A stretch of DNA of 64,000 nt from Paracerasibacillus soli (GTDB taxonomy: Bacteria; Bacillota; Bacilli; Bacillales; Amphibacillaceae), in the NCBI RefSeq assembly GCF_034006335.1, contig NZ_JAWDIQ010000001.1; one strand, given 5' to 3'. Each line of letters opens with the position of its first letter. Position 1 is the stretch's first letter. Of this stretch, positions 9,127 to 19,103 are shown one piece after another. Below the pieces are notes generated by a model. That model saw nothing but the letters and a program-made list of their open reading frames with translations. It did not search any database and had not been told where the DNA came from. The translations under genes and the position numbers were made by a program.

Positions 9127-10256
9127 TTATTTATATTTATCTAATTTATTTCCTATCAGATCGCCAAGCTGGAAGCTCGTATGGTCATCCTCTTTTTCGT
9201 ATTGTTTAAATTCCTTTGCTTCTTGTTCCTCTTCAATTTCACGAATACTTAATGATAGGCGTTCATCTTGTACATTTATGTCGAGCACTTTTACATTGAC
9301 CTTTTGACCAACCTTTAATACTTCTTGAGGTGTCCCGATGTGGCGATTGGCAATTTGCGAAATATGTACAAGACCTTCAACACCAGGTTTTACTTCAACA
9401 AAAGCCCCGAAATTTACAAGCCTTTTCACTATACCTTCTAACACTTGACCTGCATGAATATCCTCCTCTAAGCGATCCCAAGGTCCAGGTAGCGTATTTT
9501 TTCTTGAAAGTGAAATACGCTGTTCTCACGATCAACGGAAAGTACCTCAACCTTCACCTTTTCACCTTCTGTTACAATGTTTGTAGCTGAATCAACATGT
9601 TCATGTGCCAATTGAGAAATATGTACAAGACCATCGATTCCACCTAAATCAACAAAAACACCAAAGTCTGTAATACGACTAACTGTACCTTCCAATACTT
9701 GGCCTTGTGCTAAGGAATCCAATAGTTCTGCTTTCTTCTGGGAGGCATCTTGTTCAATAACTGCACGATGTGACAGGATAATTCGGTTCTTTTCACGGTC
9801 TAGATCGACAATCTTTACTGATAATGATTGATTTACATAACCGGAAAAATCCTCCACATAATGGGTTTCTACCATAGATGCAGGAATAAATCCTCGTACG
9901 CCTACATCAGTTACTAATCCGCCTTTGACAACTTCCTTTATTGTAACATCAAATGTTGCATCATTTGCTAACTTTTCTTCTAAATCTTTCCAAGCATTAT
10001 CTGCATCTACTGCCTTTTTCGATAGGATTACTTCATCATCTGACACTTTTTTAATAATTAATGTGAGTTCATCACCTAATTTCACAACTTCATTCATATC
10101 TTTCACAAATAAATTGGATAGTTCTTGTAAAGGTATTACTCCTTCAGTTTTGTAACCGATGTCTACTAATACTTGGCTGTCTTCAATTTTAACAACCTGT
10201 CCTTTAACTGTTTCGCCTACTTGTAAATTTGGAAAGTCATTCGCATTTTCACTCAT
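9127..10256 (-). CDS. ypfD: S1 RNA-binding domain protein YpfD (RpsA-like), frameshifted
   Basis: Homologue of ribosomal protein S1 with four S1 (OB-fold) RNA-binding domains, seen as repeated blocks of the type V(K)GQVVKIEDSQVLVDIGYKTEG, FIPAS, DFGVFVDLGGIDGLVHISQ and NFGAFVEVKPGVEGLVHISQ. B. subtilis YpfD is about 382 residues. One base is missing near 9521; restoring it gives VDRENERISLSRKNTLPGPW and a 376-residue protein. The ATG at 10256 is chosen for AAGGAGG eight bases upstream; an open frame upstream has no site. Exact role in Bacillaceae translation is unsettled. Confidence 0.93.
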
Positions 10257-10403
10257 GATTATGTCCTCCTTAGAAACCAAAAACGTCTTTCATTATTTAA
10301 ATAAAATGAGTCCGTTTCGATCTTCTGTTTTTATGTTATCTTATCCCTTAATTATAAGTTCCAATAATCCGTTTTGTTTGTCAAGCAATATTTACTTCTA
10401 TTC

Positions 10404-10975
10404 CTATTGTAATAAAATCTGAATCTCATCCATAATTGCATCTGCTGCTTGTTTTGCATTTACTTTTTGGGCACGTAAAGCTTCCATATCCATTGGTTTT
10501 CCATATGTTACAACGGTTTTATGAAAGGGTTTATAAGTACCTTTAATCGCACATGGAATAACGACTGCTTTTGATTTTAGCGCAAAAAAACCGACCCCTG
10601 GTAGTGGTTTTCCCAACTTCCCGGTTTTACTTCTTGTCCCTTCTGGAAAGAGTCCAAGCGTCTTCCCTTCTGCTAATATATTCATCCCTTTTCGCAATGC
10701 TTGTCGGTCACTTGCCCCGCGTTTTATTGGAAAAGCATTGATACCTGTTAATAATTTATTTAAAAACCTATTATCAAATAGTTCTTCCTTTGCCATGAAA
10801 TAAATATCTCGAGATGAAGTTATCCCAACTACAGGTGGATCTAAGTTAGAAATATGGTTAGAACATATAATCACAGCGCCATTTTTAGGAATATTTTCAC
10901 GGCCAACTACTTTAATACGATAAAGCGGAAAAAGATGATGGCAACAATCCTTTTAGCAAATCTATATAATGTCAT
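10404..10975 (-). CDS. plsC: 1-acylglycerol-3-phosphate acyltransferase PlsC, frameshifted
   Basis: Membrane enzyme that acylates lysophosphatidic acid to phosphatidic acid. The HX4D catalytic motif (NHISNLD) and the FPEGTRS substrate motif are both present, with the third block ending in IPCAIKG. A five-A run at 10929-10933 lacks one base; restored, the N-terminus reads MTLYRFAKRIVAIIF and runs into YRIKVVGRENIP, giving 190 residues, the normal size. The restored ATG at 10975 overlaps the cmk stop as ATGA, so the two genes are translationally coupled. Confidence 0.92.
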
Positions 10976-11667
10976 TCGCTAGCATTACTTTCCAAAATCC
11001 GTATTGCCTCATCCAAAATCCGTGTCGTAACATCATCTATCGACATTGAAGTAGTATCTATTTCAATGGCGTCTGGAGCTTTTACAAGTGGCGCAGTCTC
11101 TCTCTCAGAGTCTAGTTGGTCCCTTTCAATTATTTCTTGCTTTAATTGTTCAAAATCAGACTTAAATCCTTTTTGAAGATTTTCTTCATGTCTTCTTCTT
11201 GCTCTTTCATCCGCTGAAGCAATTAAAAATATTTTCAATTCAGCATGTGGTAAAACATGTGTACCAATATCACGGCCATCCATGACAATCCCTCGTTTTG
11301 CAGCAAGTTCTTGTTGCTGTTTTAACATTTGTTTTCGAATTGATGGATGTTTCGCTACAATAGATACATGATTGGTTACTTGTTGTGAGCGAATATCTTC
11401 TGTCACATCTTTTCCATCTAATAGGACGTGTTGACCATCTGGTTTGTAAACAAGCTCTATGTTAGTTTGCGCTAGTAAGGCAGCCAACTGTTCCTCTTGT
11501 TCTAAAGATATATTTTCATTTAACGCTTTTAATGTAATGGTCCGATACATGGCTCCTGTGTCTACATAAATGTAAGACAACTTTTTCGCTACCTTTTTTG
11601 CAACCGTACTTTTACCGGCTGCAGCTGGTCCATCTATTGCAATTTTTATATATGTTGAATTTTCCAA
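10972..11667 (-). CDS. cmk: Cytidylate kinase
   Basis: Phosphorylates CMP and dCMP with ATP in pyrimidine nucleotide recycling. The P-loop GPAAAGKST is at residues 13-21, followed by the VDTGAMYRTI nucleotide-binding segment and the MDGRDIGTHVLP signature near residue 130. Length 231 is normal. The start is TTG at 11667 with AGAGGTG upstream. The stop overlaps plsC by ATGA. Same position as in B. subtilis, between the PilZ gene and the S1-like gene. Confidence 0.96.
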   Translation of the reverse strand: MENSTYIKIAIDGPAAAGKSTVAKKVAKKLSYIYVDTGAMYRTITLKALNENISLEQEEQLAALLAQTNIELVYKPDGQHVLLDGKDVTEDIRSQQVTNHVSIVAKHPSIRKQMLKQQQELAAKRGIVMDGRDIGTHVLPHAELKIFLIASADERARRRHEENLQKGFKSDFEQLKQEIIERDQLDSERETAPLVKAPDAIEIDTTSMSIDDVTTRILDEAIRILESNASE

Positions 11668-11700
11668 TTAAAACACCTCTTATTTTACTTATCAAATACA

Positions 11701-12357
11701 TTATGAATATAAACCTTTTCTTCGTGCTTCTCTCTCTTTTTGAAAGCAAAACTTTATTAATAATTCTTGGTTTAGTTTTGATATATTTTCAAATTTTATC
11801 GAAGCAACCATACGCGCTTTTTGTTCATAATGAATGCGTACAACATGCCCTAATAAATTCAAATACTGATGCTCACCTTGATCTGATTCTAACACAAGCC
11901 ATAAATCTAAAAGTTCATCTTCTTTTAAATCAACACCTTGTGGAACGATAACGGAGAGTCCTCCCCCACTAATATCTCGAGTAATCGTAGTAAAAGGTGA
12001 AAATTGCTTATTTTTACTATGTATTGCCACGTCTACTGCTGTTTCGATTCTCATAAAATTTCTACGTTGAATACGGTGAATATCTTCATTTGTAGGCTTT
12101 TTAATGGCTATCACCGGTATTGGTATTTTGACAGGTTTTATTACTTTACTTGCAAATTGAAAAACAACATCTTGTTCATCAACAAAAGAGGCTATAATCT
12201 CCGTTTCACGTGGGAAGAATGTAGACTTTTTTGTTTTGATATTAATAGGATGTGAAATAAATACAAACTGTTCATCTACATCAATCAACTTACTATGGTA
12301 CGTTGTTTCACTTTCTTTCCCCACTTCTTTAATCGTTAATAGTTGCCCAATCTTCAT
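11701..12357 (-). CDS. ypfA: PilZ-domain c-di-GMP receptor (YpfA/DgrA-like)
   Basis: A YcgR-like two-domain protein of about 218 residues: an N-terminal flagellar-brake-type beta domain and a C-terminal PilZ domain with the c-di-GMP motif RRNFMR and the following DISGGG. In B. subtilis YpfA (MotI/DgrA) inhibits motility when it binds c-di-GMP by contacting MotA. The ATG at 12357 is preferred (GGTGA upstream); the ATG 21 bases earlier has no ribosome site. It lies 33 bases upstream of cmk. Confidence 0.88.
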   Translation of the reverse strand: MKIGQLLTIKEVGKESETTYHSKLIDVDEQFVFISHPINIKTKKSTFFPRETEIIASFVDEQDVVFQFASKVIKPVKIPIPVIAIKKPTNEDIHRIQRRNFMRIETAVDVAIHSKNKQFSPFTTITRDISGGGLSVIVPQGVDLKEDELLDLWLVLESDQGEHQYLNLLGHVVRIHYEQKARMVASIKFENISKLNQELLIKFCFQKEREARRKGLYS

Positions 12358-12429
12358 AAATTCACCAGCTTTTATCATTAGTATTCACTTGTACAATGAC
12401 TATACACTAATTATTACAGAAAACAGTAA

Positions 12430-12458
12430 AAAAGGAAAGGTCATTTACCTTTCCTTTT
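12430..12458 (-). terminator. Terminator overlapping the ypeB stop
   Basis: Twelve-pair stem AAAAGGAAAGGT / ACCTTTCCTTTT followed by a T-tract on the minus strand. The last ypeB codons and stop lie within the upstream arm. It ends the sleB-ypeB transcript. Confidence 0.9.
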
Positions 12459-13805
12459 AACACTTTTATATGCAGAAAAATTCATTTCTGCATGACCTAG
12501 TTTTTCTACGATTTCTTCCTTTCCATCGTTCGCATTAATAAAAATACGATACGTATCATCATCTAGCGTGCCTAGAAATTCATATACTAATACTTCTTTT
12601 CCTAAATCATTTTCTACAATTGCAACAAAGTCTTCATGTATTTTCAAATTTGGATTTAATGAACGCTCTGCTTCCTCTTTCGAAATTTCTGGTTGTGGTA
12701 TATCTCTTTTCTTATGATTCATATAAAAGTTTCGAGTTGTTAAACCGATAATATCTCCATTATCCAAAGCTACTTTCACATCTACTGAATCAGGGTATAC
12801 CCGTACGCCATTATCCTCATAAATGAAAGAATATACACCAGTATCATCATATTCCGCACTCTGTAACAAAACCATCTGATCTAAGCCTAATTTTTTTATA
12901 TACTTTCTTGCAGCTTCATAACCATCATTCAAACTTAATTTTTTCTCATCCATTGTCCTATTTACGAGTAATGTGATTGGATGCCCGCCTTTTTCGGAAA
13001 TATCCATATAAGCCCGCTTATCATTTTCTTCGTACGAAAGGCTATATAACGGATTTGTTGCCCCATCTCCTGTTTTAGTAACTTTTACTTTGCTAGTATC
13101 TTTTATATGAAAAATTCTTTGCCCCTGTTCCAAAGCTTCCTGTTCAGAAATTTTCTTTCCTTTCACATTTTCAAACGTATGATCTTCCGTATTTGGTCCG
13201 ATTAGTGGAGAATCATCGTTTCCTTCTGCATAGCCTTCTACTTTCTTTTCAACAGTTTTTAGCCCATCAATAATCGTATTATCAGCTTGTTCATCTTGTG
13301 TTGCCAAAGCTAGTTGTACATCCATCCATCTTAAATTATTATCTAAAACAAGGTGCTGTACTTGTCTTAACTCATTTTTAATATCATGTGCTTGACCGTA
13401 AAGATCTCGAAGTGTTCGCATTTCCTTCTTTGACAAAGGTTCCGTATCTAAATCTCTAACCGCTGTACGATACGTAAAATCTCCGATGTTTGAAAGAAAT
13501 CCTTCCGTTTTATTAAACGGTAATAAAGTTAAAGGTAATTGTCCAACGTTTGACAACGCCTCCGATGTTATACGCCAAATTTCAATTAGTTGTGGCGATA
13601 GACTTGTTGGGGAATTCATTGCTAGAGCGGTTCCTATCTTATCATGTAACAAATCCATATGATAGGAAAGTTCATGGAACGAACGTTGATACGTATTTTC
13701 TGCTTGTATTAAAATAGCATTCTTTTCATTATGTTCCTTATAACCCCATACGCCCATCCCTACTATTCCAACAGCTAATATGGCAATTAGTATATTTCGA
13801 ATCAA
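12441..13805 (-). CDS. ypeB: Germination protein YpeB
   Basis: Inner-spore-membrane partner needed to incorporate and stabilise the cortex-lytic enzyme SleB. One N-terminal transmembrane helix (IRNILIAILAVGIVGMGVWGYK), an extracytoplasmic helical domain, then PepSY-type repeats in the C-terminal half. About 454 residues, like B. subtilis YpeB (450), which also starts at the isoleucine-arginine after the initiator. I prefer the TTG at 13805 by that alignment; the frame is open to a TTG at 13817 with no better ribosome site. The short gap after sleB supports a bicistronic operon. Confidence 0.93.
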   Translation of the reverse strand: MIRNILIAILAVGIVGMGVWGYKEHNEKNAILIQAENTYQRSFHELSYHMDLLHDKIGTALAMNSPTSLSPQLIEIWRITSEALSNVGQLPLTLLPFNKTEGFLSNIGDFTYRTAVRDLDTEPLSKKEMRTLRDLYGQAHDIKNELRQVQHLVLDNNLRWMDVQLALATQDEQADNTIIDGLKTVEKKVEGYAEGNDDSPLIGPNTEDHTFENVKGKKISEQEALEQGQRIFHIKDTSKVKVTKTGDGATNPLYSLSYEENDKRAYMDISEKGGHPITLLVNRTMDEKKLSLNDGYEAARKYIKKLGLDQMVLLQSAEYDDTGVYSFIYEDNGVRVYPDSVDVKVALDNGDIIGLTTRNFYMNHKKRDIPQPEISKEEAERSLNPNLKIHEDFVAIVENDLGKEVLVYEFLGTLDDDTYRIFINANDGKEEIVEKLGHAEMNFSAYKSVKRKGK

Positions 13806-13822
13806 GTGAGACACCAACCTTT

Positions 13823-14671
13823 CTATTTACAAAAAATATGTTTGCCAATCTGTTTAATTTGTGGACGGCTCCAGATCCAACTTGAAGTTGCGGTTTCTGG
13901 ATTAAAATAATATAGCGCATTTCCTGTTGGATCCCAACCATTTATCGCATCTAATACTGCTTTTTTAGATGTTTCATTCGGTGTTAACCAAATTTGCCCA
14001 TCCGATACAGCCGTAAATGCGCGTGGTTCAAAAATAACGCCGGCTACTGTGTTTGGAAATGTTGCGCTTTTTACGCGATTTAATATGACAGCAGCAACTG
14101 CAACCTGTCCCTCATACGGTTCACCTCTTGCTTCTCCATGAACTGCGTTAGCCAAAAGCTTGACATCATTTTGTGAATAGCCTTTTGGAACATTTACTGC
14201 TGTAGTAGTTGTATTCGCATTATTTCCTGTATTTGTATTTTTACTAGGTGCTGTATTTTGGTTGTTTTGTGCTGGCTTCGTTTTTTTTTTTAAATCAACA
14301 CCACCATAATAAGTAAAAGTATTTCCTTTATTGATTTGGTCCTTTACATACTTTTCGTCATATTTACTTGCTTTTACTAACTTTTGTTTTGCTTTTGCAC
14401 CAGCTAGACCGTCAATTTCCATCCCATATTTTTCTTGAAAGTTTCGTAAAGCCCAATACGTACTCCAACCAAATACACCATCAATCTTTCCATGATAAAA
14501 GCCTATGTACTGTAATCTTGCCTGTAATTCTATGACATCATCACCAACCGCTCCCCTTTGAATGATTTGAGAGCTAAATGCATGAGCCTTATGTGTAGGT
14601 ACTTGTAATCCAATTGAAAAAAAACATATAATAATACATAATAATAGGCAGCTACGTTTTTTTATTGCCAT
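13823..14671 (-). CDS. sleB: Spore cortex-lytic enzyme SleB
   Basis: Lytic transglycosylase that cleaves muramic-lactam-containing spore cortex during germination. Signal peptide (about residues 1-31, ending AHA), a peptidoglycan-binding domain at about 36-95, a low-complexity Asn/Thr linker (about 125-160), and the Hydrolase_2 catalytic domain from about 168 with the catalytic glutamate in HGEARGE. Length 282 is slightly under the B. subtilis 305. Good AGGAGG ribosome site. Forespore SigG control is expected for the family; I saw only a poor match upstream. Confidence 0.96.
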   Translation of the reverse strand: MAIKKRSCLLLCIIICFFSIGLQVPTHKAHAFSSQIIQRGAVGDDVIELQARLQYIGFYHGKIDGVFGWSTYWALRNFQEKYGMEIDGLAGAKAKQKLVKASKYDEKYVKDQINKGNTFTYYGGVDLKKKTKPAQNNQNTAPSKNTNTGNNANTTTTAVNVPKGYSQNDVKLLANAVHGEARGEPYEGQVAVAAVILNRVKSATFPNTVAGVIFEPRAFTAVSDGQIWLTPNETSKKAVLDAINGWDPTGNALYYFNPETATSSWIWSRPQIKQIGKHIFCK

Positions 14672-14773
14672 TTAGATTGCCTCCTAAAGTCCTATTGTTT
14701 TGTAAACCTATTTTTTGGAGTATCACTAATTTTATTCATCGTTTGGTAGAAAGTTTATGATTTTATAATCTAC

Positions 14774-14804
14774 AAAAAAATCCACATATCATTTGATTGT
14801 GGAT
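14774..14804 (-). terminator. Terminator of prsW
   Basis: Seven-pair stem ATCCACA / TGTGGAT followed on the minus strand by seven Ts, 24 bases beyond the prsW stop. Confidence 0.85.
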
Positions 14805-14827
14805 TGTAGCAACTTATATTGGAGTGA

Positions 14828-15468
14828 TTACGATACATCTCTATTTGCTCTTTGCACGCGATTTAAACTAATGAACCATAAAATAACCATAAATGGAATC
14901 AATAGTAAAAGCCATTTACTTATTATGGTTTTTAAAATCAAATTATAGATACCATGAAACAAAAGTGGAATGATGAGTGCGTAAAATATATTCCTTTTTT
15001 GATGTTTTGGGTGCATTTTTGCTTTTCCGAAGTGATAACCCATCATTACACCGAACAAAGCGTGGAGGATACTGGGAAAATAGCGCGCGTGAATGCATAT
15101 TCAATACCATTGGCAAATAAATATAAAATATTTTCTACTGTCGCGAAGCCTAAACTGATAGAGACAGCGTATACGATACCGTCATAATGCGCATCAAATT
15201 CTGTATGTTGGTATATAACATATATAAAAATAAACCATTTAAAGAATTCTTCCGATAATGCAATGATTAAAAACGATTCAACAAACACATTTGTAATTCC
15301 TTCAGTTTGAAACGCATATTGAATAAACATAATAGGAAAAACTAATAAAGCACCAAAAATAAACGTTCGAATAATTAGTGCAATTGGTTCAGTATAGCGA
15401 TCTTTGAAATAAAAAAATGACATTAGTGCAACTGTTGGTGCTAATCCAGCAGATAATAGTGCAAACAT
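14828..15468 (-). CDS. prsW: Intramembrane protease PrsW, frameshifted
   Basis: Site-1 protease that starts cleavage of the anti-sigma factor RsiW; polytopic membrane protein of the CAAX-protease-like glutamic type. The conserved di-glutamate is in ALSEEFFKW, followed by the DGIVYAVSISLGFATVEN segment. One C/G is missing near 15064; restored, the frame continues as PVSSHALFGVMMGYHFG, with the conserved histidine, to the stop at 14828, about 213 residues. The ATG at 15468 matches the B. subtilis N-terminus; a GTG seven codons upstream is possible. Confidence 0.9.
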
Positions 15469-15561
15469 ATTTTTTGAAACCTCTTTCACTTAAACTAATT
15501 TTAGCTTACCATGTTTCACAGCTTTTTAGAATACATAAATTTATATAGAAGGTGTAAGTAA

Positions 15562-16530
15562 ATGAAAAGGATATTAATTATTCACACAGGTGGCACAATT
15601 TCCATGTTGGAAGACAAAGATTCAGGTGCAGTATTACAAACGACTCAACATCCATTGTTAGGGATTCCATTAAAAATTGAACCATCAATACATATTAGTG
15701 AAAAAGTAATTTTTTCTTTACCATCTCCACAAATCACGATGCAGCATATGATGACTCTTGCAAACTTTATTAGGGATAGATTAACAGAATTCGATGGATT
15801 CATCGTCACACACGGCACAGACACGTTAGAGGAAACTGCCTATTTTTTAGATTTAGTAATAGAGACATCGAAACCAATCGTTATTACCGGTGCAATGAGA
15901 TCAAGTAATGAAGTTGGATCGGATGCTTTATATAATTTAATAAGTTCCATACGAGTTGCTGGAACTGAGGATGCTAATGGAAAAGGTGTTTTAATTGTAA
16001 TGAACGATGAAATACATACAGCTGTAAACTGTACGAAGACTTCAACAAGTAATGTAGCAACTTTTCAAAGTCCACAGTACGGTCCAATAGGTCTTATTAC
16101 AAAAGACCATGTCCTTTTTCACCATACAATTTTAAACCGAACGACTTATCCAATTAAGACGATAAACAAAAATGTATTATTACTAAAGGCTTATGCAGGA
16201 ATGGATGGAGAAATAGTTAAGGCAATTTTAAGCTGTCATCCTGATGGTATTGTCATCGAGGCACTTGGCCAAGGTAATTTACCGAAAGATATGGTACATG
16301 CTTTACAGAGCTGTCAAACGAAGAATATCCCTATCGTACTAGTATCTAGATGTTATAAAGGTATTGTGCAGCCTACATATGGATATGAAGGTGGGGGTAA
16401 ACAGCTAAAAGAAATGGGGATGATATTCGCAAGCGATTTAACTGGCCAAAAAGCGCGGATAAAACTGATGGTAGTCTTAGAGTCACAATCCGAATACGAA
16501 CATATCGTTTCAGAATTTGAAGAAAAATAA
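15562..16530 (+). CDS. ansA: Type I L-asparaginase
   Basis: Cytosolic hydrolysis of L-asparagine to aspartate and ammonia. Both active-site threonine motifs are present: HTGGTISM near the N-terminus and THGTDTLEE near residue 85. Length 322, close to B. subtilis AnsA (329). No signal peptide, which fits a type I intracellular enzyme. Ribosome site GAAGGTG. It is convergent with ypdA, sharing a bidirectional terminator, and divergent from prsW. Gene symbol is by family; paralogues could exist elsewhere. Confidence 0.92.
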   Translation: MKRILIIHTGGTISMLEDKDSGAVLQTTQHPLLGIPLKIEPSIHISEKVIFSLPSPQITMQHMMTLANFIRDRLTEFDGFIVTHGTDTLEETAYFLDLVIETSKPIVITGAMRSSNEVGSDALYNLISSIRVAGTEDANGKGVLIVMNDEIHTAVNCTKTSTSNVATFQSPQYGPIGLITKDHVLFHHTILNRTTYPIKTINKNVLLLKAYAGMDGEIVKAILSCHPDGIVIEALGQGNLPKDMVHALQSCQTKNIPIVLVSRCYKGIVQPTYGYEGGGKQLKEMGMIFASDLTGQKARIKLMVVLESQSEYEHIVSEFEEK

Positions 16531-16554
16531 AAGATAGCATATTGCTATCTTTTA
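16528..16554. terminator. Bidirectional terminator between ansA and ypdA
   Basis: Perfect stem TAAAAGATAGCA / TGCTATCTTTTA with a three-base loop, T/A tracts on both sides. The ypdA stop codon lies inside it. Confidence 0.9.
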
Positions 16555-17525
16555 TTTTTGATTGCTTGGGCAATTAATTGACCGTGAAATTGCCCGTTTT
16601 CGATAAAAATTTCATTGTTATTATTTCCAGCTGCAACTACTCCAGCTATATAAAGCCCATCTATGTTCGATTCCATTGTTTCCTCATTATATTGTGGTTT
16701 ACCATTTTCTTTGTTGATATGGACACCGGCATGATTTAACAATTCCACATTCGGACGATAGCCTGTCATAGCAAATACAAAGTCACTTTTCACCTTTTTT
16801 TGTTCACCATTTACTCGGTAGTAAACATATTCATGCGTAATTTTATCAATATGCGCCTGAAATACCATCTTTATAATATCCTTATTCACTAATGATTCGA
16901 AATCTGGTAGAATCCAAGGTTTTATACTAGATGAGTACGTTTCACCACGATATAACACGGTTATATTTGCACCTGCATGATGTAGTTCTAATGCTGCGTC
17001 TACCGCAGAATTCTTTCCACCTATGATGACAACATCCTTATTATAGTATGGGTGCCCTTCTTTAAAATAATGCGATACTTTCGCCAAATCTTCGCCGGGG
17101 ACATGCATGAAATTTGGTTGATCATAATACCCTGTCGCGACGACGATTTGCTCTGCCGCATACTCTTTTATCTTATCTTGATTATCTATGGTTTTAATCA
17201 TAAAATAATCGTCTTGCTTCACAATTTCTAATGCATTTTCAAACGTATTGATTCGTAAGTTTGATCGCTTGGCTACTTCACGATAATACGCCAAAGCCTG
17301 AATTCTAACTGGCTTTTGTTTTTCTGTAATAAACGGAAAATCACCAATTTCAAGTTTTTCACTCGAACTAAAAAAAGTTTGATGAGTTGGAAACTTGTAT
17401 ATCGTTTGAACGACATTCCCCTTTTCAATTATAAGCGGACGAATCCCTTGTTTTTGTAATGCTATTGCACAGGACATCCCACAAGGTCCGCCTCCAATTA
17501 TGATTACTTCTTCCCTTTGCAACAT
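16545..17525 (-). CDS. ypdA: Bacillithiol disulfide reductase YpdA
   Basis: FAD- and NADPH-dependent reductase of oxidised bacillithiol, part of the Brx/BSH/YpdA redox pathway. FAD-binding GGGPCGMSCA near residue 11 with the Cys conserved in YpdA, and the NADPH-binding GGKNSAVDAALEL near residue 170. The C-terminal GLYIAGVVAAGNNNNEIFIENG is characteristic. About 326 residues. The ATG at 17525 has AAGGAAG eight bases upstream; a GTG eight codons earlier lies upstream of that site. Indicates that the organism makes bacillithiol. Confidence 0.93.
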   Translation of the reverse strand: MLQREEVIIIGGGPCGMSCAIALQKQGIRPLIIEKGNVVQTIYKFPTHQTFFSSSEKLEIGDFPFITEKQKPVRIQALAYYREVAKRSNLRINTFENALEIVKQDDYFMIKTIDNQDKIKEYAAEQIVVATGYYDQPNFMHVPGEDLAKVSHYFKEGHPYYNKDVVIIGGKNSAVDAALELHHAGANITVLYRGETYSSSIKPWILPDFESLVNKDIIKMVFQAHIDKITHEYVYYRVNGEQKKVKSDFVFAMTGYRPNVELLNHAGVHINKENGKPQYNEETMESNIDGLYIAGVVAAGNNNNEIFIENGQFHGQLIAQAIKNKR

Positions 17526-17559
17526 AATTTGCACTTCCTTTATATCCACTTTAATAATA

Positions 17560-17597
17560 AAAAACTCCTATCCTATATACATGATAAGAGTTTTTTA
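17560..17597 (-). terminator. Terminator of gudB
   Basis: Stem AAAAACTCTTATC / GATAGGAGTTTTTT (minus strand, one mismatch) with a T-tract, 40 bases after gudB. Confidence 0.8.
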
Positions 17598-17635
17598 GTC
17601 ATTTATCCAGTTTTTAAATGGTTAGAACGATTCTA

Positions 17636-18917
17636 CTAAACCCAACCACGAAAACGCGAGGCCTCTGCGGTTTTTCGTACACCAACCATGTAAGCTGCTA
17701 AACGCATATCCACTTTTCTCGTTTGTGAAGTATGATAAATATTTTCAAAAGCATTAATCATCGTAGTATGAAGTCGTTCATCAATTTCTTCTTCCGTCCA
17801 ATAGAAACCTTGATTATTCTGTACCCATTCGAAATAAGAGACTGTAACTCCACCAGCTGAGGCTAATACATCTGGTACAAGTAATTTGCCTCTCTCTGTA
17901 AGAATCTTCGTCGCCGCCATAGTGGTTGGACCATTTGCTGCTTCCACAATAATATCTGCTTTGATGTTATGTGCATTTTTTTCGGTAATTTGGTTTTCGA
18001 CAGCAGCTGGCACTAAAATATCACAATCAACCTCGAGTAATTCTTTATTCGAAATAGTATTTTCAAATAAGGTTGTTACCGTTCCAAAACTATCACGTCG
18101 ATCTAATAAATAATCTATATCTAACCCTTCTGGATCATGCAGAGCACCATAAGCATCAGATATCCCAACTATTTTAGCACCTGCGTCATGCAAGAACTTA
18201 GATAAGAAACTACCAGCATTACCAAAGCCTTGTACAACTACTCGTGCTCCCTTCACATCTAATCCACGTTTCTTAGCAGCTTCATTAATTACAATTGTTA
18301 CGCCTTTTGCAGTGGCAGATTCTCTACCATGAGAGCCACCTAGAACAATTGGTTTACCCGTAATAAACCCAGGACTATTAAATTCATCAATTCGACTGTA
18401 CTCATCCATCATCCACGCCATAATTTGTGAATTCGTAAATACATCAGGTGCCGGAATATCTTTCGTAGGTCCCACCACTTGACTGATCGCCCGAACATAT
18501 CCCCGGCTCAATCCTTCAAGCTCACGAAAAGACATCTCTCGTGGATCACATATAATACCACCTTTTCCACCACCATATGGTAAATCAACGATTCCTGCTT
18601 TTAATGTCATCCAAATAGATAGCGCCTTCACTTCATCTTCCGTAACATCCGGATGAAATCTTACGCCACCTTTTGTTGGACCAACAGCATCATTATGTTG
18701 TGCACGGTATCCAGTAAATACCTTCACGGAACCATCATCCATGCGTACAGGAATTCTTACTGTCATCATGCGAATTGGTTCTTTTAACAATTGATAAACC
18801 TCATCTGGGTAACCCAACTTTTCTAATGCGGTTTTTATGACAGTCCTAGTTGAAATCAACAAATCTGTATCAGTATTTTTTCTCTTTAGTAGAGTCTGCT
18901 GCTTTATCGGCTACCAT
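17636..18917 (-). CDS. gudB: NAD-specific glutamate dehydrogenase, frameshifted
   Basis: Oxidative deamination of glutamate to 2-oxoglutarate. It carries PYGGGKGG with the catalytic lysine region, the dinucleotide-binding VVQGFGNAGS, and the C-terminal YMVGVRKTAEASRFRGW. A six-A run (18876-18881 on the plus strand as T) has one base too many; corrected, the N-terminus reads MVADKAADSTKEKNTDTDLL and gives 426 residues. The ATG at 18917 has AGGAGG seven bases upstream. The short in-frame duplication that inactivates gudB in B. subtilis 168 is not present. A promoter and a strong cre-like site lie upstream. Confidence 0.95.
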
Positions 18918-18969
18918 GGATTAACCTCCTAAAAATTCATAAATAATATTAATGCTATACTCAAGCATT

Positions 18970-18997
18970 AGTATACACTTTCATAATAATATTGCAA
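18970..18997 (-). promoter_or_regulatory. Probable SigA promoter of gudB
   Basis: On the minus strand TTGCAA (18997-18992) and TATACT (18975-18970) are 16 bases apart. An inverted repeat AATGCT / AGCATT lies just downstream, near the expected transcript start. Confidence 0.5.
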
Positions 18998-19033
18998 TAA
19001 TATGTGACATTTTTTTAAAAGCTTTCATCATTT

Positions 19034-19048
19034 TTGTAAGCGTTTACC
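19034..19048. promoter_or_regulatory. cre-like catabolite response element upstream of gudB
   Basis: TTGTAAGCGTTTACC matches the CcpA operator consensus WTGNAANCGNWNNCW at 14 of 15 positions and is nearly palindromic. It is centred about 78 bases upstream of the inferred gudB start of transcription. Confidence 0.5.
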
Positions 19049-19073
19049 AAGCTAGTTATTTCATTACATTTTT

Positions 19074-19103
19074 AGTCGGATTCATTCGAAAATGAATCCG
19101 ACT
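19074..19103 (-). terminator. Terminator of mecB
   Basis: Perfect 13-pair stem AGTCGGATTCATT / AATGAATCCGACT with a four-base loop; the minus-strand exit is short (AAAAATG), so strength is uncertain. It abuts the mecB stop. Confidence 0.75.

Noticed and set aside
14700..14745. A SigG promoter (TGAATAA) before sleB
   Set aside because: The -10 region at the required distance does not match CATANTA well enough to annotate.
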